Of a stretch of DNA of 64,000 nucleotides, positions 8,451 to 18,000 are shown piece after piece. Position 1 is the stretch's first letter; the number at the start of each line of letters is the position of its first letter. The translations under genes were made by a program, and so were the position numbers. The DNA lies in contig JAJVIK010000002.1 of the NCBI GenBank assembly GCA_022072055.1, forward strand, positions 43,605 to 107,604, written 5' to 3'. The stretch is from a bacterium. Lineage in GTDB: Bacteria > Hinthialibacterota > Hinthialibacteria > OLB16. The notes below the pieces were generated by a model, which saw only the letters and a list, made by a program, of their open reading frames with translations, ran no database searches and was not told the DNA's origin.

Positions 8451-9296
8451 ATGGCGCACGGTGACCCCGGTCCGGGAGAAACATTCGAGAACATACGGAA
8501 CTCCATCGCGGTAGCTTCCGGAAAGGGGGGAGTCGGCAAATCCACCGTGGCGGTCAATTTGGCGGTGGCCCTGGCGGAAACCGGCGCGCGAGTCGGGCTG
8601 ATCGACGCCGACATCTACGGTCCCAATGTTCCGCTGATGATGGGAGCCACCGAGCCGCCTGAGGTCCGCGAGGGGAAGATCCAGCCAATCGAGCGTCACG
8701 GGGTCAAGATGGTGTCGATGGGCTTCTTCCTCAAGGAAGATGAGCCGGTGGTCTGGCGCGGACCGATGATCCATGGCGCGCTGCGTCAGTTCCTCGCGGA
8801 TGTGAACTGGGGTGAGTTGGACTATCTGCTGATCGATCTGCCGCCTGGAACCGGGGATGCGCAGATCTCGATTTCCCAACTGCTCCCGCTGACCGGGGCG
8901 GTGATCGTCACCACCCCGCAAGGGGTCTCGCTCTCAGATGCCCGGAAGGCCGCGACCATGTTCGACAAGGTCCGGGTTCCGATTCTGGGTGTGATCGAGA
9001 ACATGAGCTATTTCCTGGTTCCGGGTAGCGGTGAGCGCCATGAAATCTTTTCACATGGGGGCGGCGCGAGGTTTGCCGAGCAGCATGGGTTCAACCTCCT
9101 CGGTCAGATTCCGCTCTATCAAGGGGTGCGCGAGGGTGGGGATCTCGGAGTGCCGGTCGCCCTGCGCGAGCCGGAATCGGAGCCGGCGCGGATTTTCAAA
9201 GAGGCCGCCGCTAGGCTCCTGGAGATTTGCGGATCCGGCGCGGCCCAACAGGCGCGACAACGCCAGTCGGTGGTGTTTCAACCTGTGAGGAAATGA
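8451..9296 (+). CDS. mrp: Mrp/NBP35-family P-loop ATPase lacking the CxxC cluster motif
   Basis: A 281-residue ATPase related to iron-sulfur carrier proteins of the Mrp/ApbC/NBP35 family. The deviant Walker A GKGGVGKST is at 24-32, followed by VGLIDADIYGPN (about 48-60), LLIDLPPGTGDAQ (126-138) and TTPQGVSLSDARKA (154-167). Canonical members then have NMS-x-F-x-CPxC, where two cysteines hold a bridging [4Fe-4S] cluster. Here the segment reads NMSYFLVPGSGERHEIF, with V190 and S193 in place of the cysteines. Nor is there an N-terminal DUF59 domain. The protein may therefore act as a P-loop ATPase without the usual cluster bridging, as in some actinobacterial members. The ATG follows GAAAGGA; a TTG 27 bp upstream is a weaker alternative. 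Confidence 0.9.
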   Translation: MAHGDPGPGETFENIRNSIAVASGKGGVGKSTVAVNLAVALAETGARVGLIDADIYGPNVPLMMGATEPPEVREGKIQPIERHGVKMVSMGFFLKEDEPVVWRGPMIHGALRQFLADVNWGELDYLLIDLPPGTGDAQISISQLLPLTGAVIVTTPQGVSLSDARKAATMFDKVRVPILGVIENMSYFLVPGSGERHEIFSHGGGARFAEQHGFNLLGQIPLYQGVREGGDLGVPVALREPESEPARIFKEAAARLLEICGSGAAQQARQRQSVVFQPVRK

Positions 9297-9340
9297 AGCA
9301 TCCTGCTGACCCCATCAGAGTTGAAGTGGGGAGCCAAGCG

Positions 9341-9604
9341 ATGACCACAGCGGAACAACGGAGAGAGGCGGTCCGCCGAATCAAGGCTCTGGCGGCGCCC
9401 ATGCTCAAGGTTGCCACGGAGTTTTTGACATATCTCGATGAAAGAGCGAGCGATGAAGACCCCAACATCAAGCCTCTGAGAGGCAACCTTTTGGGGAATC
9501 ACAGGTTTCGCGTGGGGGATTACCGGGTTGTCTACAGAATCGACGACACGGCGCGTATTGCGTATGTCATCCGAATTGTCCACCTCAAAGAGGCGTATGA
9601 TTAG
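9341..9604 (+). CDS. RelE/ParE-like toxin C-half fused to an antitoxin-like N-terminus
   Basis: Residues from about 45 on (IKPLRGNLLGNHRFRVGD, then YRVVYRIDD, ending in a VHLKEAYD-type strand) match the C-terminal half of RelE/ParE ribosome- or gyrase-directed toxins. The N-terminal 40 residues (TAEQRREAVRRIKALAAP, then FLTYLDERAS) instead look like the helix of the small antitoxins that normally precede such toxins. The toxin's first beta strand and helical hairpin are missing. The most direct reading is an in-frame deletion that joined antitoxin start to toxin end, leaving a probably inactive 87-residue hybrid. The chosen ATG has GGGGAG 7 bp upstream; an alternative ATG at 9293 overlaps the mrp stop (ATGA). 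The 3' end overlaps the next gene by 8 bp. Confidence 0.65.
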   Translation: MTTAEQRREAVRRIKALAAPMLKVATEFLTYLDERASDEDPNIKPLRGNLLGNHRFRVGDYRVVYRIDDTARIAYVIRIVHLKEAYD

Positions 9605-11213
9605 CCGTTTTCGATTCCCCTGCGGCTTGCTCAGTCTGCTTCAAATCGTTGGGTGCCATGTCGGCGCCCCCTCGCCGGCTCCCCCGCCAAACCCGCCGAG
9701 AATCCTCCTTCGAGCATTGGAGAACCCCACCACGCTCGATCCGGCCCATGCGGTCCGCGCGCTGGAAAGTCACCTCGCCTGCCTGATCCACGGAGGCCTG
9801 GCGCGCTGCAATGAGGATGGAAAGGTCGTTCCGGAGCTCGCCGAGAAATGGCAGGTCTCGGAAGATGGAAAGATGCTCCGCTTCACCATCCGACCGGGAC
9901 TCAAGTTCCCCTCGGGAAGGGATCTGACCTCAAGGGATGTCCTCTATTCCTGGAACCGTCTCTGTTCCAAGGGCGCCGCTTCTCCACATGCATGGATCTT
10001 CGAGGACGTCCTGGGTTACGACGAGGTTCGGGCAGGGACCGTGGAAACACTTACGGGTCTCCGCGCGCCGAGCGAACGAGAGATCGAGGTCGAGACCCTG
10101 GAGCCTTCAGCATCCCTGCTCGCGCGCCTCTCCATGCCCGCCGCGCGCATTGTGGATCGCGAACAGGTGGCCGCCAAAGGGGACTCCTACGGGAGGCGGC
10201 CCGTGGCGCTGGGGGCTTGGGAACTTGCGGAGTGGATCGATGACTCGCGGTTGAGTCTCCGCCCCAATCGGCTCTACCCCGGACACAATCCCAATCTATC
10301 GACGCTCGAATTCAAGATTGTCGCTCAAGACTTTTCCGCCGCCGCGCTTTTCGAGACCGGCGGGCTGCACATTCTCCAGCCTTTGCCGCCGAGTCAATCC
10401 GCGCGTTGGAGCAGGTATCCCGAATGGCGTGGGCAGATCCGGCGCTACCCCGAGATGAATTTGTACTACATCGGCTTCGGGTGCCATCGCCCGCCGCTGG
10501 ATCGGCTTGAGGTTCGGAGGACCATCGCGCGGTCGATTCAACCGGATCGCTTCCGGAAGGCCTTGTATGGAGAGGTCGCGGAGCTTGCGGAGGGACCTGT
10601 TCCACCCGGGCTTCTCGGCGCGCAGGCCTCGGGATCCTCCCACGGAGGCAACTCCGACGAGAACCCTAGAGAGGGTTTGGACACGGTCCATGAGAGCGCC
10701 CCCATGACCATTCGCCCTCTCGAACTGTGGTATGTGGAGAGTGATTCGACCACCTCGCTTGCGATGGAAGCGGTGCAAGCGGACCTGGAGGCGGCGGGAA
10801 TTGAGTGCCGTTTGCGGAAGACCGATCCGACCACCTACGGGAGCCGGCGGCGCGAGGGAAGGTTTGATTTGTTCTACGCGAACTGGTGGGCGGACTATCC
10901 GGACGCGGACAATTTCCTTTCGCCGCTGTTCCTCTCTGGGTCCTCCTCGAACCACACACGATTCTCCGATCCCGAAACCGACCGACTGATTCTTGCCGCG
11001 CGTCGGGAGTGGGACCCCGATCGTCGCGCCAAGCTGGAGAGAGAGGTTTTGGATCGGATTCAATCACTCGCTCCCGCGGTTTTCCTTTGGCATCGGGGGA
11101 GCGAGGCGCTCACTCAGCCGTGGGTGGAGGGATATCGGCCTCCGGCGCTTTTTCATGGAACACTCTTCTTGGATTTGAGGGTGCACGGTTTTCGTGAGGG
11201 GAGACTCGAGTGA
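9597..11213 (+). CDS. Peptide/oligopeptide ABC-type substrate-binding lipoprotein (SBP_bac_5)
   Basis: This 538-residue protein has a lipoprotein signal (ISRFRFPCGLLSLLQIVGC, lipobox IVGC, C20). The mature part follows the DppA/OppA pattern: an opening strand ILLRALENPTTLDPAHA, VPELAEKWQVSEDGKMLRF, FPSGRDLTSRDVLYSWNRL, GAWELAEW, YYIGFGCHRPPLDRLEVRRTI (split below the family's usual VRQA), and DLFYANWWADYPDADNFL. It binds peptides or related solutes outside the membrane. No permease or ATPase gene is adjacent, so it may work with transporter parts encoded elsewhere. The start ATG overlaps the end of the preceding toxin-like gene (ATGATTAG). Confidence 0.9.
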   Translation: MISRFRFPCGLLSLLQIVGCHVGAPSPAPPPNPPRILLRALENPTTLDPAHAVRALESHLACLIHGGLARCNEDGKVVPELAEKWQVSEDGKMLRFTIRPGLKFPSGRDLTSRDVLYSWNRLCSKGAASPHAWIFEDVLGYDEVRAGTVETLTGLRAPSEREIEVETLEPSASLLARLSMPAARIVDREQVAAKGDSYGRRPVALGAWELAEWIDDSRLSLRPNRLYPGHNPNLSTLEFKIVAQDFSAAALFETGGLHILQPLPPSQSARWSRYPEWRGQIRRYPEMNLYYIGFGCHRPPLDRLEVRRTIARSIQPDRFRKALYGEVAELAEGPVPPGLLGAQASGSSHGGNSDENPREGLDTVHESAPMTIRPLELWYVESDSTTSLAMEAVQADLEAAGIECRLRKTDPTTYGSRRREGRFDLFYANWWADYPDADNFLSPLFLSGSSSNHTRFSDPETDRLILAARREWDPDRRAKLEREVLDRIQSLAPAVFLWHRGSEALTQPWVEGYRPPALFHGTLFLDLRVHGFREGRLE

Positions 11214-11236
11214 GAGCGCCATACTGGGACGTAATC

Positions 11237-11473
11237 ATGATTCGAGAATCGGATTGTGTGGCGTTGACTGAGGGTCTGCCGGAGGTTGGACTCAAGACGG
11301 ATGACCTGGGCACGGTCGTCCTCGTTTACGAGGGAGGTAAGGGGTGCGAGGTGGAGTTTCTCACGATTGATGGCGACACCGTCGCCGCTGTCTCTTTGTT
11401 TGCGCGACAGGTGAGGGGCGTTCATCCCGATGAAATTGCGCGAGCGCGGCGTCTCGCGGTTGGGACAGGCTGA
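11237..11473 (+). CDS. Small DUF4926-like protein
   Basis: A 78-residue protein with the pattern of DUF4926 proteins: DCVALTEGLPEVGL, then DDLGTVVLVYEGG, EVEFLTIDGDTVA and a final AxQVR-like segment with EIARARRLA. The function of this family is not established. An in-frame GTG at 11210 overlapping the stop of the binding protein is an alternative start; I prefer the ATG because family members begin close to this methionine. It is convergent with the sulfatase gene. Confidence 0.6.
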   Translation: MIRESDCVALTEGLPEVGLKTDDLGTVVLVYEGGKGCEVEFLTIDGDTVAAVSLFARQVRGVHPDEIARARRLAVGTG

Positions 11474-11501
11474 CCGGCACAGCCTCCGCGCGCGCCTTGG
11501 G

Positions 11502-13097
11502 TCACCCGGCCGCCTCCTCCATCTTCCTCCGGTAGTAGGCGATCACTTTGTCCCGGTGGCTCAGATCAAGAGGCGGGACATTGGGGCGTTCGACCTGCTT
11601 CTCCTCCTGGTTCAGAAAGAGCTCCCGCGACCCCTCGGCCCCCCATTCCAGGAGCTTCTTTTCGATTCCACGAGCCTCGGCTTGGTGGGCGGGGTCATCG
11701 TATAGGTTGTGAAGCTCGGCGGGATCCCTTTCCAGATCAAAGTAGAGCCTCATGGTCAGCCGGCGCTCCTTGTCCTCGACCAGGATCAGCTTTCGATTCC
11801 GGGACCGCGCGGTGACCTGTTTTCCGAAGTTCGCCTCGGCGAAAACCAGCTCGGGTCCCTCCCTCTCGTCGGCGAGATTCCCTCCCCGCATTCCGGACGC
11901 GGGCGTGCAGGAGGCCGCGTGGCAGAGGGTGGGCGCAAGGTCCAAATTGTTTACCAACCGATCTGAAGCGCTTCCGGCGCCTACGTTCCCCGGCCATTTG
12001 AGGATCAGCGGGACTTTGAGCAATGAGTCGTACATCAGGTTGGCCTTGAGCAGCAGATGGTGTTGTCCCATGTATTCCCCGTGATCGGAGGTGAACACAA
12101 TCAGAGTGTCCTCATAAAGCCCGGCCTGTTGGAGGTAATCGAGCAACCGCCCCACCTGGTGATCAATGTGCGAGATCGAGGCGTAGTAATAGGCCATGAC
12201 ACGCCGCAGGGCGGGTTCGGTGAGCGTATCGTTGGGGAAATACCCTCGGTTGTAGTTGAGATCATGCTCAAAACACTTCTCGGTCCATCCCGGGAGCAGT
12301 CGAAGCGCGTCGGGATCGTACAACTCGCTCCATGGCGCGGGCGGATCAAAGGGATGGTGAGGCTTGATAAAGCTCGCGAACAGCAGGCTGCCCCCTTCGG
12401 CGTTCCAGCCCTTCAGGGTTTCGACCGACTCGTTTCCGATCCAGGTGGTGGAGTGGTGCTGTTCTTCGAGGTTGGAAACCAGCGCCCCGAAGGTTTCCCA
12501 ATAGGTCGCCCTGGCCTTGTCTCGATATTCGCGGCGCTGGTCCTCCAGGTCGTTCTGATCCACCAGGCCCCGCGCCATCAAATAGCGGTGATAGTCGTCA
12601 TCCCACCTTCCCGGCCCATCCTGCTCGGACAGAACCAAGTCCTCGAATCCGACATCGAGGTATGTCGGTGTCATGTGCATTTTTCCGACCGCCTTGGTCC
12701 GATACCCGGAGCGCCGGAGAATTCCGGGAAAGGTTTCAATCCCCGCGCTCAGTGTGGAGTGATTGGTCCAACCTCGGTGGGCATGCACCGGAAGGCCGCA
12801 CAGCAGGGAGTAGCGCGAGGGGGTGCAGGCCGGGTAGGGGCAGACACTGTGATTGAAGCGGACCCCATCGGCGGCCAAACGGTCGATGTTCGGGGTCTTC
12901 ACATCCGGATTCCCATAGGCTCCGAGGCAATCCATGCGGAGCTGATCGACCAGGATGAAGAGGATGTTGGGTCGCTTGACCGCACTCTCCGCGTTGTCCG
13001 CGCCAACCGTGGCGATCGGGAGGGTGAGCGCGGCGGCCCCCGCGCTCACATCCCGAAGGAATTCCCGTCTGCCAAGCCCCCGAGCTTCGGCGTTCAT
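11502..13097 (-). CDS. Tat-exported type I sulfatase
   Basis: A 531-residue sulfatase hydrolysing sulfate esters. Tat-like signal GRREFLRDVSAGAAAL at 9-24. The alkaline-phosphatase-fold core opens with RPNILFILVDQLRMDCLG (D51 metal ligand). The formylglycine motif is C91-T-P-S-R95, so activation by a formylglycine-generating enzyme or AtsB is expected; neither is encoded here. Later landmarks are GKMHM, FIKPHHPFDPP and FTSDHGEYMGQHHLL. The ATG lies 2 bp after the stop of the ThuA gene on the same strand, so the two are co-transcribed. A further in-frame ATG 24 bp upstream lies inside the ThuA gene. The substrate, probably a sulfated glycan, cannot be read from the sequence. Confidence 0.93.
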   Translation of the reverse strand: MNAEARGLGRREFLRDVSAGAAALTLPIATVGADNAESAVKRPNILFILVDQLRMDCLGAYGNPDVKTPNIDRLAADGVRFNHSVCPYPACTPSRYSLLCGLPVHAHRGWTNHSTLSAGIETFPGILRRSGYRTKAVGKMHMTPTYLDVGFEDLVLSEQDGPGRWDDDYHRYLMARGLVDQNDLEDQRREYRDKARATYWETFGALVSNLEEQHHSTTWIGNESVETLKGWNAEGGSLLFASFIKPHHPFDPPAPWSELYDPDALRLLPGWTEKCFEHDLNYNRGYFPNDTLTEPALRRVMAYYYASISHIDHQVGRLLDYLQQAGLYEDTLIVFTSDHGEYMGQHHLLLKANLMYDSLLKVPLILKWPGNVGAGSASDRLVNNLDLAPTLCHAASCTPASGMRGGNLADEREGPELVFAEANFGKQVTARSRNRKLILVEDKERRLTMRLYFDLERDPAELHNLYDDPAHQAEARGIEKKLLEWGAEGSRELFLNQEEKQVERPNVPPLDLSHRDKVIAYYRRKMEEAAG

Positions 13098-13099
13098 GG

Positions 13100-13852
13100 C
13101 TATCTTCTCTTGGCCGCCCATTCGATGGACTGGACCACGACCTTCTTGAACATCGGATGCGCGCAGGATTTCGCGTCATGCCCCAGCGCGAAGTAAACAC
13201 AGCGGGCGTTGTGGACATAGTGGGTGCACAGGAGCGGCTCCGCGACCGTGTGCCCGAGACGCTCCTCGTTTCCGGTCATCAGCACGCGCATGTCGGGGCG
13301 CATCAGCAAGTTATAGTAGAGCTCGTCATCGGTGGTGAAGGGCGGAACTCCCTCCAGGATCGGGTGGGCCTCATCGGCCACATCCACCCGGAAGGTGTGG
13401 TATGGGCCATGTGTGGATTTCCCGCTCACCCACATCGCGCCGAAGATGTCGATCGAATCGCGCCAGTTCTGGCAATTGGCGACCGCGAAGTGGTTGACCA
13501 CAAGCCCGCCGCCATTCTGGAGGAACTGGAGGATGCCCTCCTTCGCATAGTCCGGCGGCTCGCCGTTCTCGGCGGCGATCTGCACCACATGGAGGACCTC
13601 ATAGTTCTTGAGGTTCTCGTACCTCAACGCCTCCAGGTTTTCCTTCTCAACCGCGGTGATCTCCACCGAGGGATAGTTGGCCTTAATGTCCGCGAGGACA
13701 TCGTTCCAGATGCCAGCCTCCTTGTGGGGTTCAAGTCCAATCTGAAGGCACTTCACCGGGGCCTGTTCCGCGACCGCCAAAGCTGGAAAAAGACTGGCCG
13801 CGGCCAGGAACAGGGCAAAGGGCCATGCGCGCAGAGTGTGGGTGATGCTCAT
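13100..13852 (-). CDS. Secreted ThuA-domain protein
   Basis: The ATG at 13852 has a strong AGGAGG 8 bp upstream and begins a clear signal peptide (SITHTLRAWPFALFLAAAS, cut after VAEQ-like). The 250-residue product has the class-I glutaminase-like fold of ThuA proteins: EPHKEAGIWNDVLADI, NGGGLVVNHFA, HGPYHTFRVDV, DEAHPILEGVPPF, TDDELYYNL and VYFALGHDAKS. ThuA homologues are linked to trehalose or other sugar use; in planctomycetes they are usually secreted and sit beside sulfatases and oxidoreductases. Here the sulfatase follows directly. The substrate is unknown. Confidence 0.88.
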   Translation of the reverse strand: MSITHTLRAWPFALFLAAASLFPALAVAEQAPVKCLQIGLEPHKEAGIWNDVLADIKANYPSVEITAVEKENLEALRYENLKNYEVLHVVQIAAENGEPPDYAKEGILQFLQNGGGLVVNHFAVANCQNWRDSIDIFGAMWVSGKSTHGPYHTFRVDVADEAHPILEGVPPFTTDDELYYNLLMRPDMRVLMTGNEERLGHTVAEPLLCTHYVHNARCVYFALGHDAKSCAHPMFKKVVVQSIEWAAKRR

Positions 13853-14023
13853 GTTTCGGTTCCTCCTCTCATACGACAAGATGGGGAATGTTCCCTGTTT
13901 CCGGTTGCTCCTGGAACCCCTCCCACATCCCCCGCGGGACGGGAATACTCAGGCCCTTGACGAGATGGGAAAAGCCTCCATCCTTTGCACCCTGGACCAC
14001 AGACACACACAAGGACCAAGAAC

Positions 14024-15061
14024 ATGAAACGACTTTTCTTTCTCCTGTTTGTTTCAACCGCCGTTTGGGGCGAACCCACGGTCATCTGCTCCGGACCGGC
14101 GGCGGGAGGCTACGCGGCCTTCCCGGATGTGTGCCGTCTCGCGGATGGCGAGCTCTTGTGTGTCTTCTACTCAGGTTATGCCCATGTTTCCCTCCCCAAC
14201 GCGGAGTGGCCCAAGGGGGCGCGGATCATGGGGATTCGCTCCTCCGATGAGGGCCGGACCTGGAGCGCCCCGGCGGTTCTGATTGACACCTCCGAGGATG
14301 ACCGCGACCCCTCGATAGCAGTGGTCCCGAATGGGACCCTCTCAGGGACACTCCTCTGCAACTGGTTCACCTACAAGCCTGTGGCCGAAGGCACGACCGA
14401 AATCCACACCGTGATCGCGCGCTCCATCGATGGGGGTAAGACTTGGTCGGAACCCACTGAGATTCCGACGGGCACGCTCCCTTGGGTGGCTTGTTCGACC
14501 CCGGTGCGCGCGCTCCCGGATGGCTCCCTGATCCTGGGGCTGTACACGGAACTCAAGGAACAGGACCGGGCCTTTGGCTCCACCATCAAGTCGTACGATG
14601 GGGGCATGACTTGGAAGGACCACAGCCTGGTGGATGCCGACAGCGGGATTCGCCTGGATGCCGAAACCGATGTCATCCCGCTGAAGGATGGAAGGCTCTT
14701 CGCCGCGCTGCGCGGGGACCGGGTCAACATGCACTTCGCGCTGTCCGAGGATCACGGCAAGACTTGGGGCAAGGTTCAGGACATCGGTTTCCGGGGGCAC
14801 TGCCCTTACCTGCTGCGCCATTCCAGTGGAACGATCCTGCTCGGGGTCCGTCACCCCGGCACTTCGGTCTACTGGTCCACCGACGAGACCGCGACCTGGA
14901 AAGGGCCGCTTCAGGTGGACGAGAAACACGGCGCCTATCCAAGCCTGATCGAACTCAAGGATGGACAGGTCTTGATTGTCTATTATGAAGAGGGGGCCGG
15001 GTCCGGAATTCGAGCCGCCCGCCTCAAGGTCACCGCCGAAGGGGTTTCACCCGGCAGCTGA
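14024..15061 (+). CDS. Secreted BNR/Asp-box sialidase-like beta-propeller
   Basis: A 345-residue protein with signal peptide MKRLFFLLFVSTAVWG. Five Asp-box motifs are visible: SSDEGRTWSAP, SIDGGKTWSEP, SYDGGMTWKDH, SEDHGKTWGKV and STDETATWKGP. This defines the six-bladed sialidase fold. Whether it is a neuraminidase or another propeller hydrolase is not certain, since the arginine triad was not traced. The start ATG follows AAGGACC. It lies 37 bp upstream of the PSCyt gene on the same strand and is divergent from the ThuA/sulfatase pair, so the region may act on one host or algal glycan. Confidence 0.85.
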   Translation: MKRLFFLLFVSTAVWGEPTVICSGPAAGGYAAFPDVCRLADGELLCVFYSGYAHVSLPNAEWPKGARIMGIRSSDEGRTWSAPAVLIDTSEDDRDPSIAVVPNGTLSGTLLCNWFTYKPVAEGTTEIHTVIARSIDGGKTWSEPTEIPTGTLPWVACSTPVRALPDGSLILGLYTELKEQDRAFGSTIKSYDGGMTWKDHSLVDADSGIRLDAETDVIPLKDGRLFAALRGDRVNMHFALSEDHGKTWGKVQDIGFRGHCPYLLRHSSGTILLGVRHPGTSVYWSTDETATWKGPLQVDEKHGAYPSLIELKDGQVLIVYYEEGAGSGIRAARLKVTAEGVSPGS

Positions 15062-15098
15062 GGGAGCCGGATTTGAATTCAGGCGCGAGGCTTGCGAA

Positions 15099-18000
15099 GT
15101 GAGTGCTGCGAATGTCCTCTTACTGATCGGGTTCGCCGGGACTTGTTTCGCGGCTGATCCATCTCCCGCCCGATCCGAGGAAGATACCGCCACGCTGAAT
15201 GTCTTGGTGGAAGCGCTGGAAACCCTCCGCGCCGACCCGGCCTCGTTGGAGACCCTCAGGCAGAACCTCCAAGCCGGATCCGTTGTTCCGACGGTGGATT
15301 CCAGGGACTTGGAGTTCTTCGAAAAGCGTGTCCGCCCGGTGCTGGCCGACAACTGTTTTCAGTGTCATGGTCCCGAAAAGCAGAAGGGGGGTCTGCGCCT
15401 GGATGGCCCGGAGGGGCTGCGGGATGGCGGGAAATCGGGCCCGCCTATCCTCCCCGGCGATCCGGAGAACAGCCTCTTGGTCCGCGCGATCCGATACACC
15501 GATCCCGCGCTTCAGATGCCCCCATCCGGGAAGCTCGAGGAGGGAAAGATCGCCGATCTGGTCGAGTGGATTCGACGCGGGGCGCCTTATCCCAGTCCTC
15601 CTCCGAATGGGAAAAGATCGCTCCGGTTGAGTGTGGAGGAGGCGCGCCAAACCTGGCCTTACACCCCACCCAAGGAGCCGATGCCGCCGGAAGTCAGGGA
15701 TGTGACCTGGGTGGCGAACCCCATCGACCGTTTCATCCTTTCCAAGCTGGAAAACAAAGGGCTTCATCCGGCGCCACCCGCCGACAAGCGGACCCTTCTT
15801 CGTCGAGTGACCTTCGATCTGACCGGTCTGCCACCGACTCCCGAGGAGATGGAGGGGTTCCTCGCCGACAGCTCCCCCGGCGCGTTTGAAAAGGTGGTCG
15901 AGCGCTTGCTCGCCTCGACTCATTACGGCGAACGTTGGGGGAGGCACTGGTTGGATGTGGTTCGTTACACGGATTCCTTCGATTCCCGCGCCACCGCCGA
16001 GCAGGATGTGACCGAGTCCCACCGCTACCGCGATTGGGTGGTGGATGCGTACAACCGCGACATGCCTTATGACCAATTCCTGAGCTATCAGATCGCCGGA
16101 GATCTGATCCCAACCGAAGGACCCGATCCCGGATTCAACCGGGAAGGCATTATCGCCACGGGCCTGCTGGCCATCGGGAATTGGCCGGGGGGGGATGCCG
16201 ACAAGGAGAAGATGGTCACCGACATTGTTGACGATCAGATCGATGTGGTCATGCGGGGGATGCTCGGAGTGACCTTCACTTGCGCCCGCTGTCACGACCA
16301 TAAATTCGACCCCTTCTCCATGAGCGATTACTACTCCCTCGCGGGAGTCTTCTTCAGCAGCCATATCCTTCCTGGGCCCGGCAAGAAGACCGAAGGGTCT
16401 CCGGTGCTCAAGATTCCGCTCCTCTCCAAGGGGGAACTCGCGGCGCGCGAGCAGGAGACCGCGCGGGTCACAGAACTGCAAGGTCAGATTCAGTCCCTTG
16501 TGGAAGGCCAGAAGGCGGAGCTGGCCCGCGCGCGGCTGCCGGAGACCGGAAAGTATCTCCTGGCGGCATGGCGCTGCCGAGAAGCCGGGATGGAAGCCTC
16601 CGCCTTTGCCTCCAAGGAAGACCTCGATCCGCGCCTTTTGGAGGGTTGGCTGGGCTACCTCGGATTCACCCGTCACCCGCTGCTCCCGAAAAAGGTTCAG
16701 AATCTTCATAACCTGGTGGGACTCTCCGCCTGGATCGCTGAAGAGACCCTCCCGGCGGTGGTGGCCAACAGCCTGGACAAGCCGCTGGAATACCTGACCG
16801 TGATCCAACCGGCGCGCTCCCTAGTGGTCCATCCCGGTCCGGAGGAGGCGGTCGGGGTGGCGTGGCGAAGCCCGGTTTCGGCAACCGTTGCGGTGAACGG
16901 ATCGGTGGCGGATGCCGACTCCAAGGGTGGAGATGGGATCGAATGGAGATTAGTGGTCGAGACCCAGGAGAAGGACATCCCTCTCGCCGAGGGCCTGATC
17001 GAAAATGGCGCTTCGCAGTCCTTCTCTGAAGGAAAGCAGCACGAACGGGGCGATGGTCCGGCCTTGGTCACCGTGCGGGTGGGAGACACACTCCTCCTAT
17101 CGGTGGGTCCGAGGGGAAATCACGGATTCGACTCGACCACGGTGGAACTGGAAGTCCATGAGGTGGGCGGAGAAGGCAGAACGTGGAGCCTTGCGGCGGA
17201 TCTGGTCTCGGATCTGCTCGCGGGGAACCCACACTCGGATAGGCTTGGTAACCCCGCTGTCTGGCGGTTTCTTGGTTTGGGCAAGGACAAGCGGACGGAG
17301 CCGGAAATTCTGGTGCGTTGGAAGAAGGCCATTGGCGAGCTCGCGCTCGACCAAACCCCGGTCGACAATGCTGCTCGGATGATCGAGGAGGCCGCATCAA
17401 GGATCCAGAAGGCCATTGATTCCGCCGCGGTCGCCCCCGATCAGGACACTCCGGACTCCAAACTGGTTCAGGAGCTTCTGTCGTCTAGCGGACCCTTTTC
17501 GGCGATTGTGGAGGAGTCCTTGTTCTCGGAGGATGCCAAGGGGAGGCTGGCGTCTCTCCGGGAGGAGCTTCGCGCCCTCGAAGGCAAATCACGCGCTCCG
17601 ATTGAGTACGCTGTCGGAATTCAGGAAGGCGGAGTTCCGGACACCGTCCACGCCGGGGTCCACGATGTCGCAGTCCACAAGCGGGGCCGCTATGACAACT
17701 TGGGGGAAGTGGCGCCGCGGGGGTTTCCAGAGGCGTTGCGGACCGGGAACGAAGACCCGATCCGCGAGGGCAGCGGCCGTCGGGAGCTCGCGCGCTGGGT
17801 GGCCTCGTCTTCAAATCCCCTCACCGCCCGAGTTCTGGTCAATCGGCTCTGGCAGCGCCATTTCGGCGAAGGGATTGTCCGCACCCCGGGCAACTTCGGG
17901 AAAATGGGAGAGCCGCCCACCCATCCGGAATTGCTCGACTGGCTCGCGATCCGGTTCGTCCGCTCGGGTTGGTCGATCAAGGCAATGCACCGTCTGATGC

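Noticed and set aside
12057-13196. Plus-strand open frame opposite the sulfatase
   Set aside because: Shadow of a gene with a clear CxPSR sulfatase motif.
15120-16808. Minus-strand open frame opposite the PSCyt gene
   Set aside because: Antisense to conserved cytochrome-like and DUF1549 motifs; no own motif.
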